From assembly GCA_031275525.1 (NCBI GenBank), contig JAISOP010000050.1, positions 1 through 14,610 of the forward strand: a stretch of 14,610 nt of DNA. The letters are read 5' to 3'. How positions within the stretch are numbered: the first letter of the stretch is position 1; the number at the start of each line of letters is the position of its first letter. The notes below the pieces were generated by a model. That model was not told the DNA's origin and ran no database searches. It saw only the letters and a program-made list of their open reading frames with translations. A program made the translations under genes and the position numbers. The stretch comes from Tannerella sp. Lineage in GTDB: Bacteria > Bacteroidota > Bacteroidia > Bacteroidales > Tannerellaceae. This document shows positions 7,738-14,520 of this stretch, piece by piece.

Positions 7738-8112
7738 ATGAAACTTTTAGCAAACATCCTTTGGCTTCTTTTCGGCGGATTCCTCATCGCCCTCGAATAC
7801 CTGGTCTCCAGCCTGTGCCTGATGATTACCCTTGTCGGCATCCCGTTCGGCATCCAGGCCTTGAAACTGGGTATGCTGGCCTTATGGCCCTTCGGCAGCC
7901 GAGTGGTCGATAACGGCAGCGGTTCCGGTTGCCTGTCCATCGCCATGAACATCCTGTGGATCCTCCTGGGAGGACTGCCGATCTGCCTGACCCATCTGTT
8001 CTTGGGAATCCTCCTCTGCATCACCCTCCTCGGTATTCCCTTCGGGAAACAGCATTTCAAAATGGCCGGACTGGCCCTGACGCCCTTCGGAAAACAAATC
8101 CTGCGCAATTAG
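7738..8112 (+). CDS. yccF: YccF-family (DUF307) inner-membrane protein
   Basis: A 124-residue very hydrophobic protein made of two tandem copies of one unit about 65 residues apart. NILWLLFGG (6-14) recurs as NILWILLGG (71-79), GIPFGIQALK (34-43) as GIPFGKQHFK (99-108), and LALWPFG (47-53) as LALTPFG (112-118). These are the hallmarks of the YccF family, whose molecular role is not known. Hydrophobic stretches predict several membrane passes and there is no cleavable signal peptide. It starts 80 bp after the isomerase-like gene with no TAnnTTTG box between, so it may be read from the same promoter. I chose ATG 7738 because the conserved repeat begins at residue 6; a second ATG ten bases upstream (7728) is in another frame. 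Confidence 0.9.
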   Translation: MKLLANILWLLFGGFLIALEYLVSSLCLMITLVGIPFGIQALKLGMLALWPFGSRVVDNGSGSGCLSIAMNILWILLGGLPICLTHLFLGILLCITLLGIPFGKQHFKMAGLALTPFGKQILRN

Positions 8113-8120
8113 TTCCGAAC

Positions 8121-8220
8121 GCATGAGCATGGAGCATGGAGCATGGAGCATGAACGGGACTGTGCGCCTCCCTCTGCCGTCTTTCGTCACAAGGGAACAC
8201 CCATTCATTCTCCATGCTCC
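8121..8220. repeat. Heptanucleotide inverted element, GAGCATG type
   Basis: Four head-to-tail copies of GAGCATG occupy 8125-8152, preceded by GCAT. About 57 bp later the reverse complement CTCCATGCTCC (8210-8220) follows, with ATTCATT just before it (8204-8210). The right arm thus carries one GAGCATG-type and one GAGAATG-type unit, linking this element to the one at 8651-8827. It begins 8 bp after the yccF stop codon. Confidence 0.75.
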
Positions 8221-8323
8221 GTTTTCCGTTCCGGACGTCACTTTTGGCAGGCTGTATGGCCTGATTAGGGGAATAACCACCGGCAACAAAGGTCACAACG
8301 CATTGAATACCAAGGGTAGTCCG

Positions 8324-8382
8324 GAGCGGGACCCCGCAATAGCTTAGAGCGGGACCCCGGGATAGCTTAGCCCGGGGTCCCG
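8324..8382 (+). repeat. 23-nt-period GC-rich repeat with ATAGCTTAG linker
   Basis: Two direct 23-nt units (8324-8346 and 8347-8369) share GAGCGGGACCCCG followed by two variable bases and ATAGCTTA, differing at the variable bases. The second unit is followed by CCCGGGGTCCCG (8371-8382), completing a perfect 12-bp stem. The linker ATAGCTTAG is the reverse complement of the CTAAGCTAT-type linkers in the array at 8462-8552, so the two arrays are the same family in opposite orientation. Confidence 0.8.
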
Positions 8383-8393
8383 AGTTTCTTTTT
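8350..8393 (+). terminator. Repeat-derived rho-independent terminator
   Basis: CGGGACCCCGGG (8350-8361) pairs perfectly over 12 bp with CCCGGGGTCCCG (8371-8382) around the 9-nt loop ATAGCTTAG, and the stem is followed by AG and the T-rich tract TTTCTTTTT (8385-8393). The form is that of a strong forward-strand terminator. It would stop transcription from the isomerase-like/yccF unit, although it lies about 240 bp beyond the yccF stop. Confidence 0.7.
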
Positions 8394-8461
8394 GCCCGGA
8401 AATAAACAATCCATCAAACTTGCCTCCCGGGATCACCCTACCCGCACGCATGATCCGGACG

Positions 8462-8552
8462 ATCCCGCATGTGCGGGCTAAGCTACCCCGCACATGCGGG
8501 CTAAGCCATCCCGCGCGTGCGGGCTAAACTATCCCGCACGCGCGGGCAACTT
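8462..8552. repeat. Four-unit 23-nt hairpin array with compensated stems
   Basis: Four contiguous units with an exact 23-nt period start at 8462, 8485, 8508 and 8531. Each has a GC-rich 14-mer of form CCCGCnnnnGCGGG and a CTAAGCTAT-type 9-nt linker. The 14-mers of units 1 and 2 (CCCGCATGTGCGGG, 8464-8477; CCCGCACATGCGGG, 8487-8500) are exact reverse complements, and so are those of units 3 and 4 (CCCGCGCGTGCGGG, 8510-8523; CCCGCACGCGCGGG, 8533-8546). The array therefore folds as two 14-bp hairpins with 9-nt loops. No T-tract follows, so these are not simple terminators. There are no unique spacers. Confidence 0.88.
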
Positions 8553-8650
8553 GCGCGTCAGGCTTCTGTTTGTTGTGAAAGACAGGTGAAGGTTGGTTCG
8601 GAGCGGACGGCAGGCGGGTCTTTGAATGCGCTCCCGCTCCTGTGTAACAA

Positions 8651-8827
8651 AGAATGGAGAATGGAGAATGGAGAATGGAGAATGGAGAATGAATAGGGTA
8701 TGTTCTAACCTCTCCCCCGACCCCTCTCCACTGGGAGAGGGGGGGAGTTGTATCGGTTTACGACGCTTGTTACCCTATTCATTCTCCATTCTCCATTCTC
8801 AATTCTTAATTCTTAGTTCTCCATTCT
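8651..8827. repeat. Long heptanucleotide inverted element, GAGAATG type, with inner hairpin
   Basis: The left arm (8651-8691) is nearly six tandem copies of GAGAATG, followed by AATAGGGTA (8692-8700). The right arm begins at 8771 and its first 30 bases are the exact reverse complement of 8671-8700; it continues with degenerate units (ATTCTTA, GTTCTCC) to 8827. Between the arms, CCCCTCTCC (8721-8729) and GGAGAGGGG (8734-8742) make a second 9-bp hairpin with a 4-nt loop. The right arm lies just after the symporter stop codon (8832), so the araDAB-symporter transcript would end in a 30-bp perfect hairpin. Confidence 0.88.
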
Positions 8828-8831
8828 CCTT

Positions 8832-10508
8832 TCACCAGAAGTAAAGATAGAATGCTACGGTAATGGCCAGTACGATACAGGTATGGATGACGTCCCAGCG
8901 GTTCCAGCCGGCACGGGAAGCTGCTTTTTGTTCGGGTGTGGTGGAACGGAAAGTCAGTCCTTGCAGTTGGCTTTCGGGCGCCGGCCGGGTAAAGAAACTG
9001 ACGCCGATGATGACCAGTATGCAGAAGAGCAACATGCCGCCGCTGAAAAATAACCAGTTGAGGTCGAACAGGAGGTATTTAAGCCAGTTGTCCGACGCTT
9101 CGATTCCGGAGGTGTAATAGACTTTTGCGCCCAGCCGGGCAAGCCCGATGATGAATCCCGCAACCAGTCCCCACATTCCGCCCTTGGGCGTGGCCTTCTT
9201 CCAGACCACTCCGAGCAGGAATGCGGCTGCGATGCCGGGCGCCAGGACGGACTGTACGTCCTGCAAATAATTGTACAGCACGGCGCCTACGTTCTTCATG
9301 ACCGGAATCCAGAGGACGCCCAGCGCCACGACTACCACCGTGGCAATCCGTCCGACGCTCAGCAGTTGCCTTTCTCCGGCCTGCGGATTAAAGCGTTTGT
9401 AGAAGTCGATGGTGAACAGCATGGACGATGAATTGAACAGCGAGGCCAGCGAACTCATCAGCGCGGCTAATATCCCGCATACCACCAGTCCCTTCACGCC
9501 GGCGGGCAACAGCTTGGCCACCAGTGTGGGGAAGGCTGCATCGGCGCTGGAGATGCGGAAGACTTCGCCGTTGATCGACACGCCGTTTTTCATCATCGCA
9601 AAGGCGATCATGCCCGGAATGAGGAAGAGGAAGACGGGCGTCAGTTTCAGGTAAGCGCCGAAGATGGCTCCGCGCCGCGCCTGGGTCTCATTCTTGCCGG
9701 AGAGCACCCGCTGTACGATGTACTGGTCGGTACACCAGTACCAGAAGCCAATGACCGAGGAACCAATCAGCACGCCCAGCCAGGGGAAGTGGGGGTCGCG
9801 GTTGCTGCGTATCAGGTTCATCATGCTGTCGCCGTAGTCGTTGACGGGCGTCGCCCTGCAGGCGGCCAGCACTTGCTCCCATCCGCCCACGGCTTTTAAA
9901 CCCAGTACGAGGATCATCAGCGACCCCAGCAGGAGAATCGGCGTTTGCAGGATGGAGGTATACAGTACGGACTTCATGCCGCCAATCACCGTATAAAGCG
10001 CCGTGAGCACGACTAACCCGATGGCGGCTATCCAGAAAAAGTCAATGCCCCACAGCGATTCGATGCCGAACACTTCCTTGAAGACCAGTCCGCCGGCATA
10101 AACCGTGACGGCCACCTTGGTCAGCACATAGCTCACCAGCGAAATCATTGACAGGATGGTACGCGATGCCCGGTTGTAGCGGCGTTCCAGGAACTCGGGC
10201 ATGGTGAGTACCATGCTCCGCGAATAGAAAGGCACAAAGACCCATCCGAGGATGAGAATCATCCACCCCTGGATTTCCCAGTGGGCCATGGCCATGCCGC
10301 TGGATGCGCCCGCGCCGGCCAGTCCGATCAGGTGTTCCGAACCGATGTTCGAGGCAAAGAGCGAGGCGCCGATAGCCAGCCAGGTGGCATCGCGTCCGGC
10401 CAGGAAATAATCGCCCGAACTGGTCTGTTTCTGCCTGAACACCCAGACGACGATCCCTATTAAAACGACGGCAAACAGGCCGATGACCATCCAATCCGGT
10501 GTGTTCAT
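8832..10508 (-). CDS. SGLT-type sodium:sugar symporter, probable L-arabinose importer
   Basis: A 558-residue integral membrane protein of the solute:sodium symporter family (SSS, SLC5-like), with some 13-14 hydrophobic segments. The N-terminal part DYFLAGRDATWLAIGASL (33-50), ASNIGSEHLIGLAGAG (52-67) and LGWVFVPFYSRSMVLTMPEF (87-106) is strikingly like the animal SGLT sugar transporters and vSGLT, where the ASNIG segment contributes to the sodium/sugar site. It sits in the inner membrane and would couple sugar entry to the sodium gradient. L-arabinose as substrate is inferred from the operon. Its ATG at 10508 overlaps the araB stop codon by 4 nt (ATGA), implying translational coupling. The last residues are hydrophobic and no terminator with a T-tract follows, only the GAGAATG inverted element 4 bp after the stop. 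Confidence 0.92.
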   Translation of the reverse strand: MNTPDWMVIGLFAVVLIGIVVWVFRQKQTSSGDYFLAGRDATWLAIGASLFASNIGSEHLIGLAGAGASSGMAMAHWEIQGWMILILGWVFVPFYSRSMVLTMPEFLERRYNRASRTILSMISLVSYVLTKVAVTVYAGGLVFKEVFGIESLWGIDFFWIAAIGLVVLTALYTVIGGMKSVLYTSILQTPILLLGSLMILVLGLKAVGGWEQVLAACRATPVNDYGDSMMNLIRSNRDPHFPWLGVLIGSSVIGFWYWCTDQYIVQRVLSGKNETQARRGAIFGAYLKLTPVFLFLIPGMIAFAMMKNGVSINGEVFRISSADAAFPTLVAKLLPAGVKGLVVCGILAALMSSLASLFNSSSMLFTIDFYKRFNPQAGERQLLSVGRIATVVVVALGVLWIPVMKNVGAVLYNYLQDVQSVLAPGIAAAFLLGVVWKKATPKGGMWGLVAGFIIGLARLGAKVYYTSGIEASDNWLKYLLFDLNWLFFSGGMLLFCILVIIGVSFFTRPAPESQLQGLTFRSTTPEQKAASRAGWNRWDVIHTCIVLAITVAFYLYFW

Positions 10509-12175
10509 GGTTCAAACCATTTTTCGCTTGCACGTCCTGTTTCCCTGTACTTTTCGTACCGTTTCCCGTATATTCCCTGATTCGACGCATCGGGGTGATA
10601 GATTGCGGCGAACCCCTGTCCCATGGCCTTCTGTGCGTCTTCCACCCGTGCATGTATGCCGGCCACTACGGCGGCAAACATGGCTGCGCCGACGGCACAG
10701 GCCTGTTCGGTTTTCGATACCTTGATGGGCCTGCCCAGCACGTCGGCTTGGGTTTGCATGACAAAGGGCGATTTGAGCGAAATGCCGCCAATCCCGATGA
10801 CCTCGTGGATGGGGAGGCCGTTTGCGGTGAACCGGTCGAGGATGGCTTTGGCGCCGAAGGCCGTTGCCTCCACCAGCGCCCGGAAGATCACCGGCGCCGT
10901 GCTGCCCAGCGTCAGCCCGGTAATCGTCCCCTTGAGCCGTTGATTGGCGTCGGGCGTGCGGCGCCCGTTCATCCAGTCGGTGGCCACCGGGGCGCTCTCG
11001 CTCGCCGGGATTTGGGCGGCGGCTTGGCTCAGGGCGGGGAAGATACGGCCCAGCGCCTCTTCCGTCAGTTGATTCCCCAGGTCTGCGGAGATGAGTTTCG
11101 ACTGGCCGAGCAGTTGTCTTACCGGCCATTCCAGCACGCGCCTGAACCAGGCATACACGTCGCCGAAGGCCGACTGGCCGGCTTCCAGCCCGACCATTCC
11201 CGGGATGACGGAGCCGTCTACCTGTCCGCAGATGCCGGGAATCAGGCGGTCGCCGATTTCGTGGCGGGGCGCTACCATGACGTCGCACGTGGAGGTGCCG
11301 ATGACCCGTACGATGGCGCCCGGGGCAATTTGAGCGCCGACCGCCCCCATGTGGCAGTCGAACGCGCTGACGCCGACGGCTACGGAGGTACTCAGTCCCA
11401 GCCTGTCCGCCCATTCCCGGGTGAGGTACCCGGCACGCGTGTCGCTCGGACAGGTGTCGGTGAACAGGCGCGCCCGGTATCCGGCCAGCAGGGGGTCGAG
11501 CGCGGTCAGGAACGCCTCGGAGGGCAGTCCCTGCCAGGAGTCGTGCCACATGGCCTTGTGTCCGGCGGCGCAGCGGCTGCGCAGGAGCGTCTCCGGGCGG
11601 GTATTGCCCGTAAGCAGCCCCGGCATCCAGTCGCAGTGTTCCACCCAGGCCCGGGCCGCCCTGCGGACGGCTTCGTCCCTGCGCAGGACGTGCAATGCCT
11701 TGGCCCATACCCATTCGGAAGAATAGATACCGCCTTCGTAGGCGGTGTAGTCCGTCTCCCAGCGCTTGGCCAGCGCGTTGATTTCGCCGGCTTCGGCCAC
11801 AGCGGTATGGTCTTTCCAGAGGATAAACATGGCATTCGGGTTGTCGGCAAATTCGGGCAGCAGGGCCAGCGGCGTACCCTGCGCATCGGTCAGTGCGGGT
11901 GTGCTGCCGGTTGTGTCGAAGGCGAGGCCGGCTACCCTGGCGGCAGTTCCCCGGGGAGCTTTCGCCAGGGCTTCGCGGACGGAGGTTTCCAGCGTTTCCA
12001 CATAATCCAGCGGATGCTGACGGTAGCGGTTGGCCTGGGGGTCGCAATACTTCCCGGCTGCCCAGCGCGGATAGGCGGCTACCGAAGAGGCGATTTCTTC
12101 GCCGTTGCCTGCATCGACAATCACCGCGCGGCACGAATCCGTGCCGTAGTCCAGGCCTATTACATATTTCTCCAT
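10505..12175 (-). CDS. araB: L-ribulokinase
   Basis: A 556-residue FGGY-family sugar kinase, close in length to E. coli AraB (566) and similar to it throughout. It phosphorylates L-ribulose to L-ribulose-5-phosphate with ATP. Landmarks are the N-terminal phosphate-binding GLDYGTDS (7-14), FDTTGSTPA (86-94), the sugar-side LWKDHTA (119-125), YSSEWVWAK (151-159), the presumed catalytic base D273 in AFDCHMGAVGA, IGTSTCD (292-298), and near the C-terminus GIGGISLKSPFVMQTQADVL, the ATP-domain signature. It is the third gene of the operon: the ATG at 12175 follows the araA stop after one base, and its own stop overlaps the symporter start. This tight packing argues for co-translation. Identification is very secure. 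Confidence 0.97.
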   Translation of the reverse strand: MEKYVIGLDYGTDSCRAVIVDAGNGEEIASSVAAYPRWAAGKYCDPQANRYRQHPLDYVETLETSVREALAKAPRGTAARVAGLAFDTTGSTPALTDAQGTPLALLPEFADNPNAMFILWKDHTAVAEAGEINALAKRWETDYTAYEGGIYSSEWVWAKALHVLRRDEAVRRAARAWVEHCDWMPGLLTGNTRPETLLRSRCAAGHKAMWHDSWQGLPSEAFLTALDPLLAGYRARLFTDTCPSDTRAGYLTREWADRLGLSTSVAVGVSAFDCHMGAVGAQIAPGAIVRVIGTSTCDVMVAPRHEIGDRLIPGICGQVDGSVIPGMVGLEAGQSAFGDVYAWFRRVLEWPVRQLLGQSKLISADLGNQLTEEALGRIFPALSQAAAQIPASESAPVATDWMNGRRTPDANQRLKGTITGLTLGSTAPVIFRALVEATAFGAKAILDRFTANGLPIHEVIGIGGISLKSPFVMQTQADVLGRPIKVSKTEQACAVGAAMFAAVVAGIHARVEDAQKAMGQGFAAIYHPDASNQGIYGKRYEKYRETGRASEKWFEP

Positions 12176-12176
12176 G

Positions 12177-13682
12177 TTACTGTAATGATTTATTCAACAG
12201 ATAATATACTTCGTTTACTTTCAGTTCAAACTTGAATCCGGCGAGCGTTGTATTCCGGTCGATAGTGAGCAGTTCGATGCCGGCTATTTCGGCATAATCT
12301 TCCAGGTATTCGCCGCTCAGGGCATAGGTAAAGGCCGTGTGGTGTGTACCTCCGGCCAGGATCCAGGCCGCCGCGCCGGTTTCGAGGTCCGGCTGCGGAA
12401 TCCAGAGCGCACTGGCAACGGGCAGCTTCGGCAGGGCGGCTTCCGGCTCGATGACCTCCACACGGTTGGCAATCATCCGGAAACGGTTACCCATATCCAC
12501 AATCGTTGCCGCGATTCCCGCTCCCGGATGCGCCGTGAAAACCAGGCGTGCAGGGTCGGCCTTGCCGCCAATCCCCAACGGATGGACTTCCAGCCGGGGC
12601 TTTTGCGCGGCGATTTCGGGCGATACCTCCAGCATGTGCGCCTGCAGGATGGCGCTCTGTTTGCCCTTGAAATGATAGGTGTAATCTTCCATGAAGGACG
12701 TTCCGCCGGGCAGTCCCTGCGCCATCACCCAGAGCGTGCGCACCAGGGCCGCCGTTTTCCAGTCGCCCTCGGCGCCGAAGCCGTAGCCCTCGGCCATCAG
12801 CCGTTGGCAGGCCAGTCCGGGCAACTGGTTCAGGCCGTGAAGGGCCTCGAAGTGGGTGGTAAACGCCTTGGCGCCCTTGTCCTTGAGGAAGCGGCGCAGG
12901 GCGATTTCCTCCCGTGCGGCTTCGCGCACCTGTCCGTAATCCCGGGCGCCTTGCCGGCAGGAATCGGCGAAGGTGTATAGTTGCTCGTATTCGGCTACCA
13001 GTGCGTCGATTTCACTGCCGGTCACTTTCTCCTGATATTCCACCAGACAGCCGACGCCGTAGTAATCGACATGATAGCCCAGCCGCATCTCCGCTTCCAG
13101 TTTATCGCCGTCGGTCACGGCCACGTTGTTCATGTTGTCGCCGAACCGGACCACCAGCAGGTCTTGCGCGTCGGCCCAGGCAGCGGCCACGCGCATCCAG
13201 ACGGCTATCCGTTCCCGCAGGCCTTCGTCTGTCCAGTGGCCTACCACGACCTTGCGGTTCCTGCGCATCCGGCTTACGAGGTGTCCAAATTCGCGGTCGC
13301 CGTGTGCCGACTGGTTCAGGTTCATATAATCCATGTCTATTTCGCTCCAGGGGATTTCCCGGTTAAACTGCGTGTGCAAATGGAGCAAAGGCTTCCGGTA
13401 ATGCTGCAACCCCTTGATCCACATTTTGGCGGGCGAAAAGGTATGCATCCAGGTGATGACACCTGCGCAACGCGGGTGGTTGCCGGCCTCGGCGAAGGTC
13501 GCAGCGACTTGCGCCGAGGAATTGACCGTGCCTTTGTAAACGATTTTCAAGGGTAAGCGGCCCGATTCGTTCAGGCCCTTGACGATTTCCGAAGAATGGG
13601 CATCGATGGCGATTAGCGCCTCGCTGCCGTACAATAGTTGTGCACCTGTCACAAACCAGATTTCAATGTCGTTAAAGTTCAT
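12177..13682 (-). CDS. araA: L-arabinose isomerase
   Basis: A 501-residue protein, against 500 in E. coli AraA, with the family N-terminus IWFVTGAQLLYG (8-19). It converts L-arabinose to L-ribulose in the cytoplasm using Mn2+. The four metal/catalytic residues are present at the expected places: E305 (GAEGDWK), E332 (FMEDYTYHF), H349 (LQAHMLEV) and H447-H448 (GGTHHTAF). The ATG at 13682 follows araD by 40 bp, through an A/T-rich spacer (AACTAATAATTAAG before the start) that lacks a Shine-Dalgarno core, as is common in this phylum. It is followed by araB after one base. It should be transcribed from the araD promoter. Nothing is truncated or altered. Confidence 0.97.
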   Translation of the reverse strand: MNFNDIEIWFVTGAQLLYGSEALIAIDAHSSEIVKGLNESGRLPLKIVYKGTVNSSAQVAATFAEAGNHPRCAGVITWMHTFSPAKMWIKGLQHYRKPLLHLHTQFNREIPWSEIDMDYMNLNQSAHGDREFGHLVSRMRRNRKVVVGHWTDEGLRERIAVWMRVAAAWADAQDLLVVRFGDNMNNVAVTDGDKLEAEMRLGYHVDYYGVGCLVEYQEKVTGSEIDALVAEYEQLYTFADSCRQGARDYGQVREAAREEIALRRFLKDKGAKAFTTHFEALHGLNQLPGLACQRLMAEGYGFGAEGDWKTAALVRTLWVMAQGLPGGTSFMEDYTYHFKGKQSAILQAHMLEVSPEIAAQKPRLEVHPLGIGGKADPARLVFTAHPGAGIAATIVDMGNRFRMIANRVEVIEPEAALPKLPVASALWIPQPDLETGAAAWILAGGTHHTAFTYALSGEYLEDYAEIAGIELLTIDRNTTLAGFKFELKVNEVYYLLNKSLQ

Positions 13683-13722
13683 GTTCTTAATTATTAGTTA
13701 TGGAATGATGAATGATTCTTGA

Positions 13723-14415
13723 TTATTGCCCGTAATAGGCGTCGGGGCCATGTTTCCGGCGGAAATGCTTTTGGGCAAGCAGTTCGTTCATGGTCAGCGA
13801 GGGGTTGAGGCTGCGGGCGATACAGGCCATGTGGGCAACCTGTTCCATGACCGCGGCATGGTGTACGGCTTCGCCGGGACTTTTTCCCCAGGCAAAGGGG
13901 CCGTGGTTCCTGACCAGCACACCGGGCGTATGCACCGGGTTGAGGCGGTCGAGGCGGAAGCGTTCGACAATGACGGCGCCGGTGGCCTGTTCGTAGTCGC
14001 CGTTCACTTCGGCTTCGGTCATGTCGCGCGTGCAGGGGATGTTGCCGGCGAAATAGTCGGCATGGGTTGTTCCGATGTTCGGAAGGTCGCACCCGGCCTG
14101 CGCCCACGCCGTTGCATAGGTGGAATGGGTATGCACGACGCCGCCCGTCTCCGGAAACGCCCTGTAAATTTCCAGATGCGTAGGCGTGTCGGACGAAGGT
14201 TTCAGTCGGCTGTCGACCGGTGTCCCGTCCAGTCCGACCACCACGATGTCGTCCGCCCTCAAGCTCTCGTAGGGCACTCCCGAAGGCTTAATCGCCACCA
14301 GCCCGCTTTCGCGGTCAATGCCGCTTACGTTTCCCCACGTAAAAAGAACCAACCCTTGTTTCACCAAGGCCATGTTAGCGTCGAATACAATTGTTTTTAA
14401 TGTGCTTATCCTCAT
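13723..14415 (-). CDS. araD: L-ribulose-5-phosphate 4-epimerase
   Basis: A 230-residue class II aldolase/epimerase; E. coli AraD has 231. It turns L-ribulose-5-phosphate into D-xylulose-5-phosphate, which enters the pentose phosphate pathway. Zinc ligands H95, H97 (VVHTHSTY) and H171 (VRNHGPFAWG) fall exactly at the E. coli positions, as do the catalytic acids D76 and D120, and the C-terminal tyrosine is Y228 in AYYGQ. TWGNVSGID (26-34) and IKPSGVPYE (42-50) form the phosphate site. The frame extends back to a TTG at 14475, but the promoter box at 14447-14454 lies downstream of it, so ATG 14415 is the start. It is the first gene of the arabinose operon. Confidence 0.96.
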   Translation of the reverse strand: MRISTLKTIVFDANMALVKQGLVLFTWGNVSGIDRESGLVAIKPSGVPYESLRADDIVVVGLDGTPVDSRLKPSSDTPTHLEIYRAFPETGGVVHTHSTYATAWAQAGCDLPNIGTTHADYFAGNIPCTRDMTEAEVNGDYEQATGAVIVERFRLDRLNPVHTPGVLVRNHGPFAWGKSPGEAVHHAAVMEQVAHMACIARSLNPSLTMNELLAQKHFRRKHGPDAYYGQ

Positions 14416-14446
14416 GGACACACGGATTAAATGATTTGTCCGGAAG

Positions 14447-14476
14447 CAAAGGTAATGAAAAATCCAAGGATTCAAG
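14447..14476 (-). promoter_or_regulatory. Promoter of the ara operon
   Basis: The minus strand carries TACCTTTG (14447-14454), matching TAnnTTTG, 31 bp before the araD ATG. CTTG (14473-14476), 18 bp upstream, can serve as a -33 element; a better TTTG at 14481-14484 is 26 bp away, which is rather far. A weak -33 would fit a regulated promoter. Confidence 0.7.
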
Positions 14477-14479
14477 GAT
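14462..14479. promoter_or_regulatory. Candidate operator in the ara promoter
   Basis: Two overlapping 10-bp sites, ATCCAAGGAT (14462-14471) and ATTCAAGGAT (14470-14479), repeat with an 8-bp step between the -7 and -33 elements. A bound protein here would cover the promoter. Which regulator, if any, binds is unknown; I cannot match it to a published AraR site from memory. Confidence 0.3.
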
Positions 14480-14520
14480 ACAAACCTGAGTTCGGGTGCA
14501 TTTCAAATTGTCGCCATGCA

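Larger units (their letters stand above)
8113..8831. other. Repeat-rich convergent intergenic region without genes
   Basis: This 719-bp gap lies between the ends of two converging transcription units. It holds, in order, a GAGCATG heptad element (8121-8220), a 23-nt-period GC-rich repeat ending in a terminator-like hairpin (8324-8393), a second 23-nt array of hairpins (8462-8552) and a long GAGAATG inverted element (8651-8827). The short reading frames here (for example 8123-8347 and 8626-8844) are made of the repeats and show no protein character. I see no tRNA, rRNA or known small RNA. Confidence 0.8.

Noticed and set aside
8123..8347. Short forward frame in the repeat region
   Set aside because: Its first codons are the GAGCATG heptads and the rest crosses other repeats; it is an artefact of repeat sequence.
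8462..8552. Possible small CRISPR array
   Set aside because: The 23-nt units are contiguous and almost wholly repeat; there are no unique spacers of 25 bp or more and no cas genes.
10499..12235. 578-codon forward frame opposite araB
   Set aside because: It mirrors araB almost exactly; araB has all kinase motifs and operon context, so this is a shadow.
14416..14475. N-terminal extension of araD to a TTG at 14475
   Set aside because: The promoter -7 box is downstream of this TTG, and AraD homologues start at the equivalent of ATG 14415.
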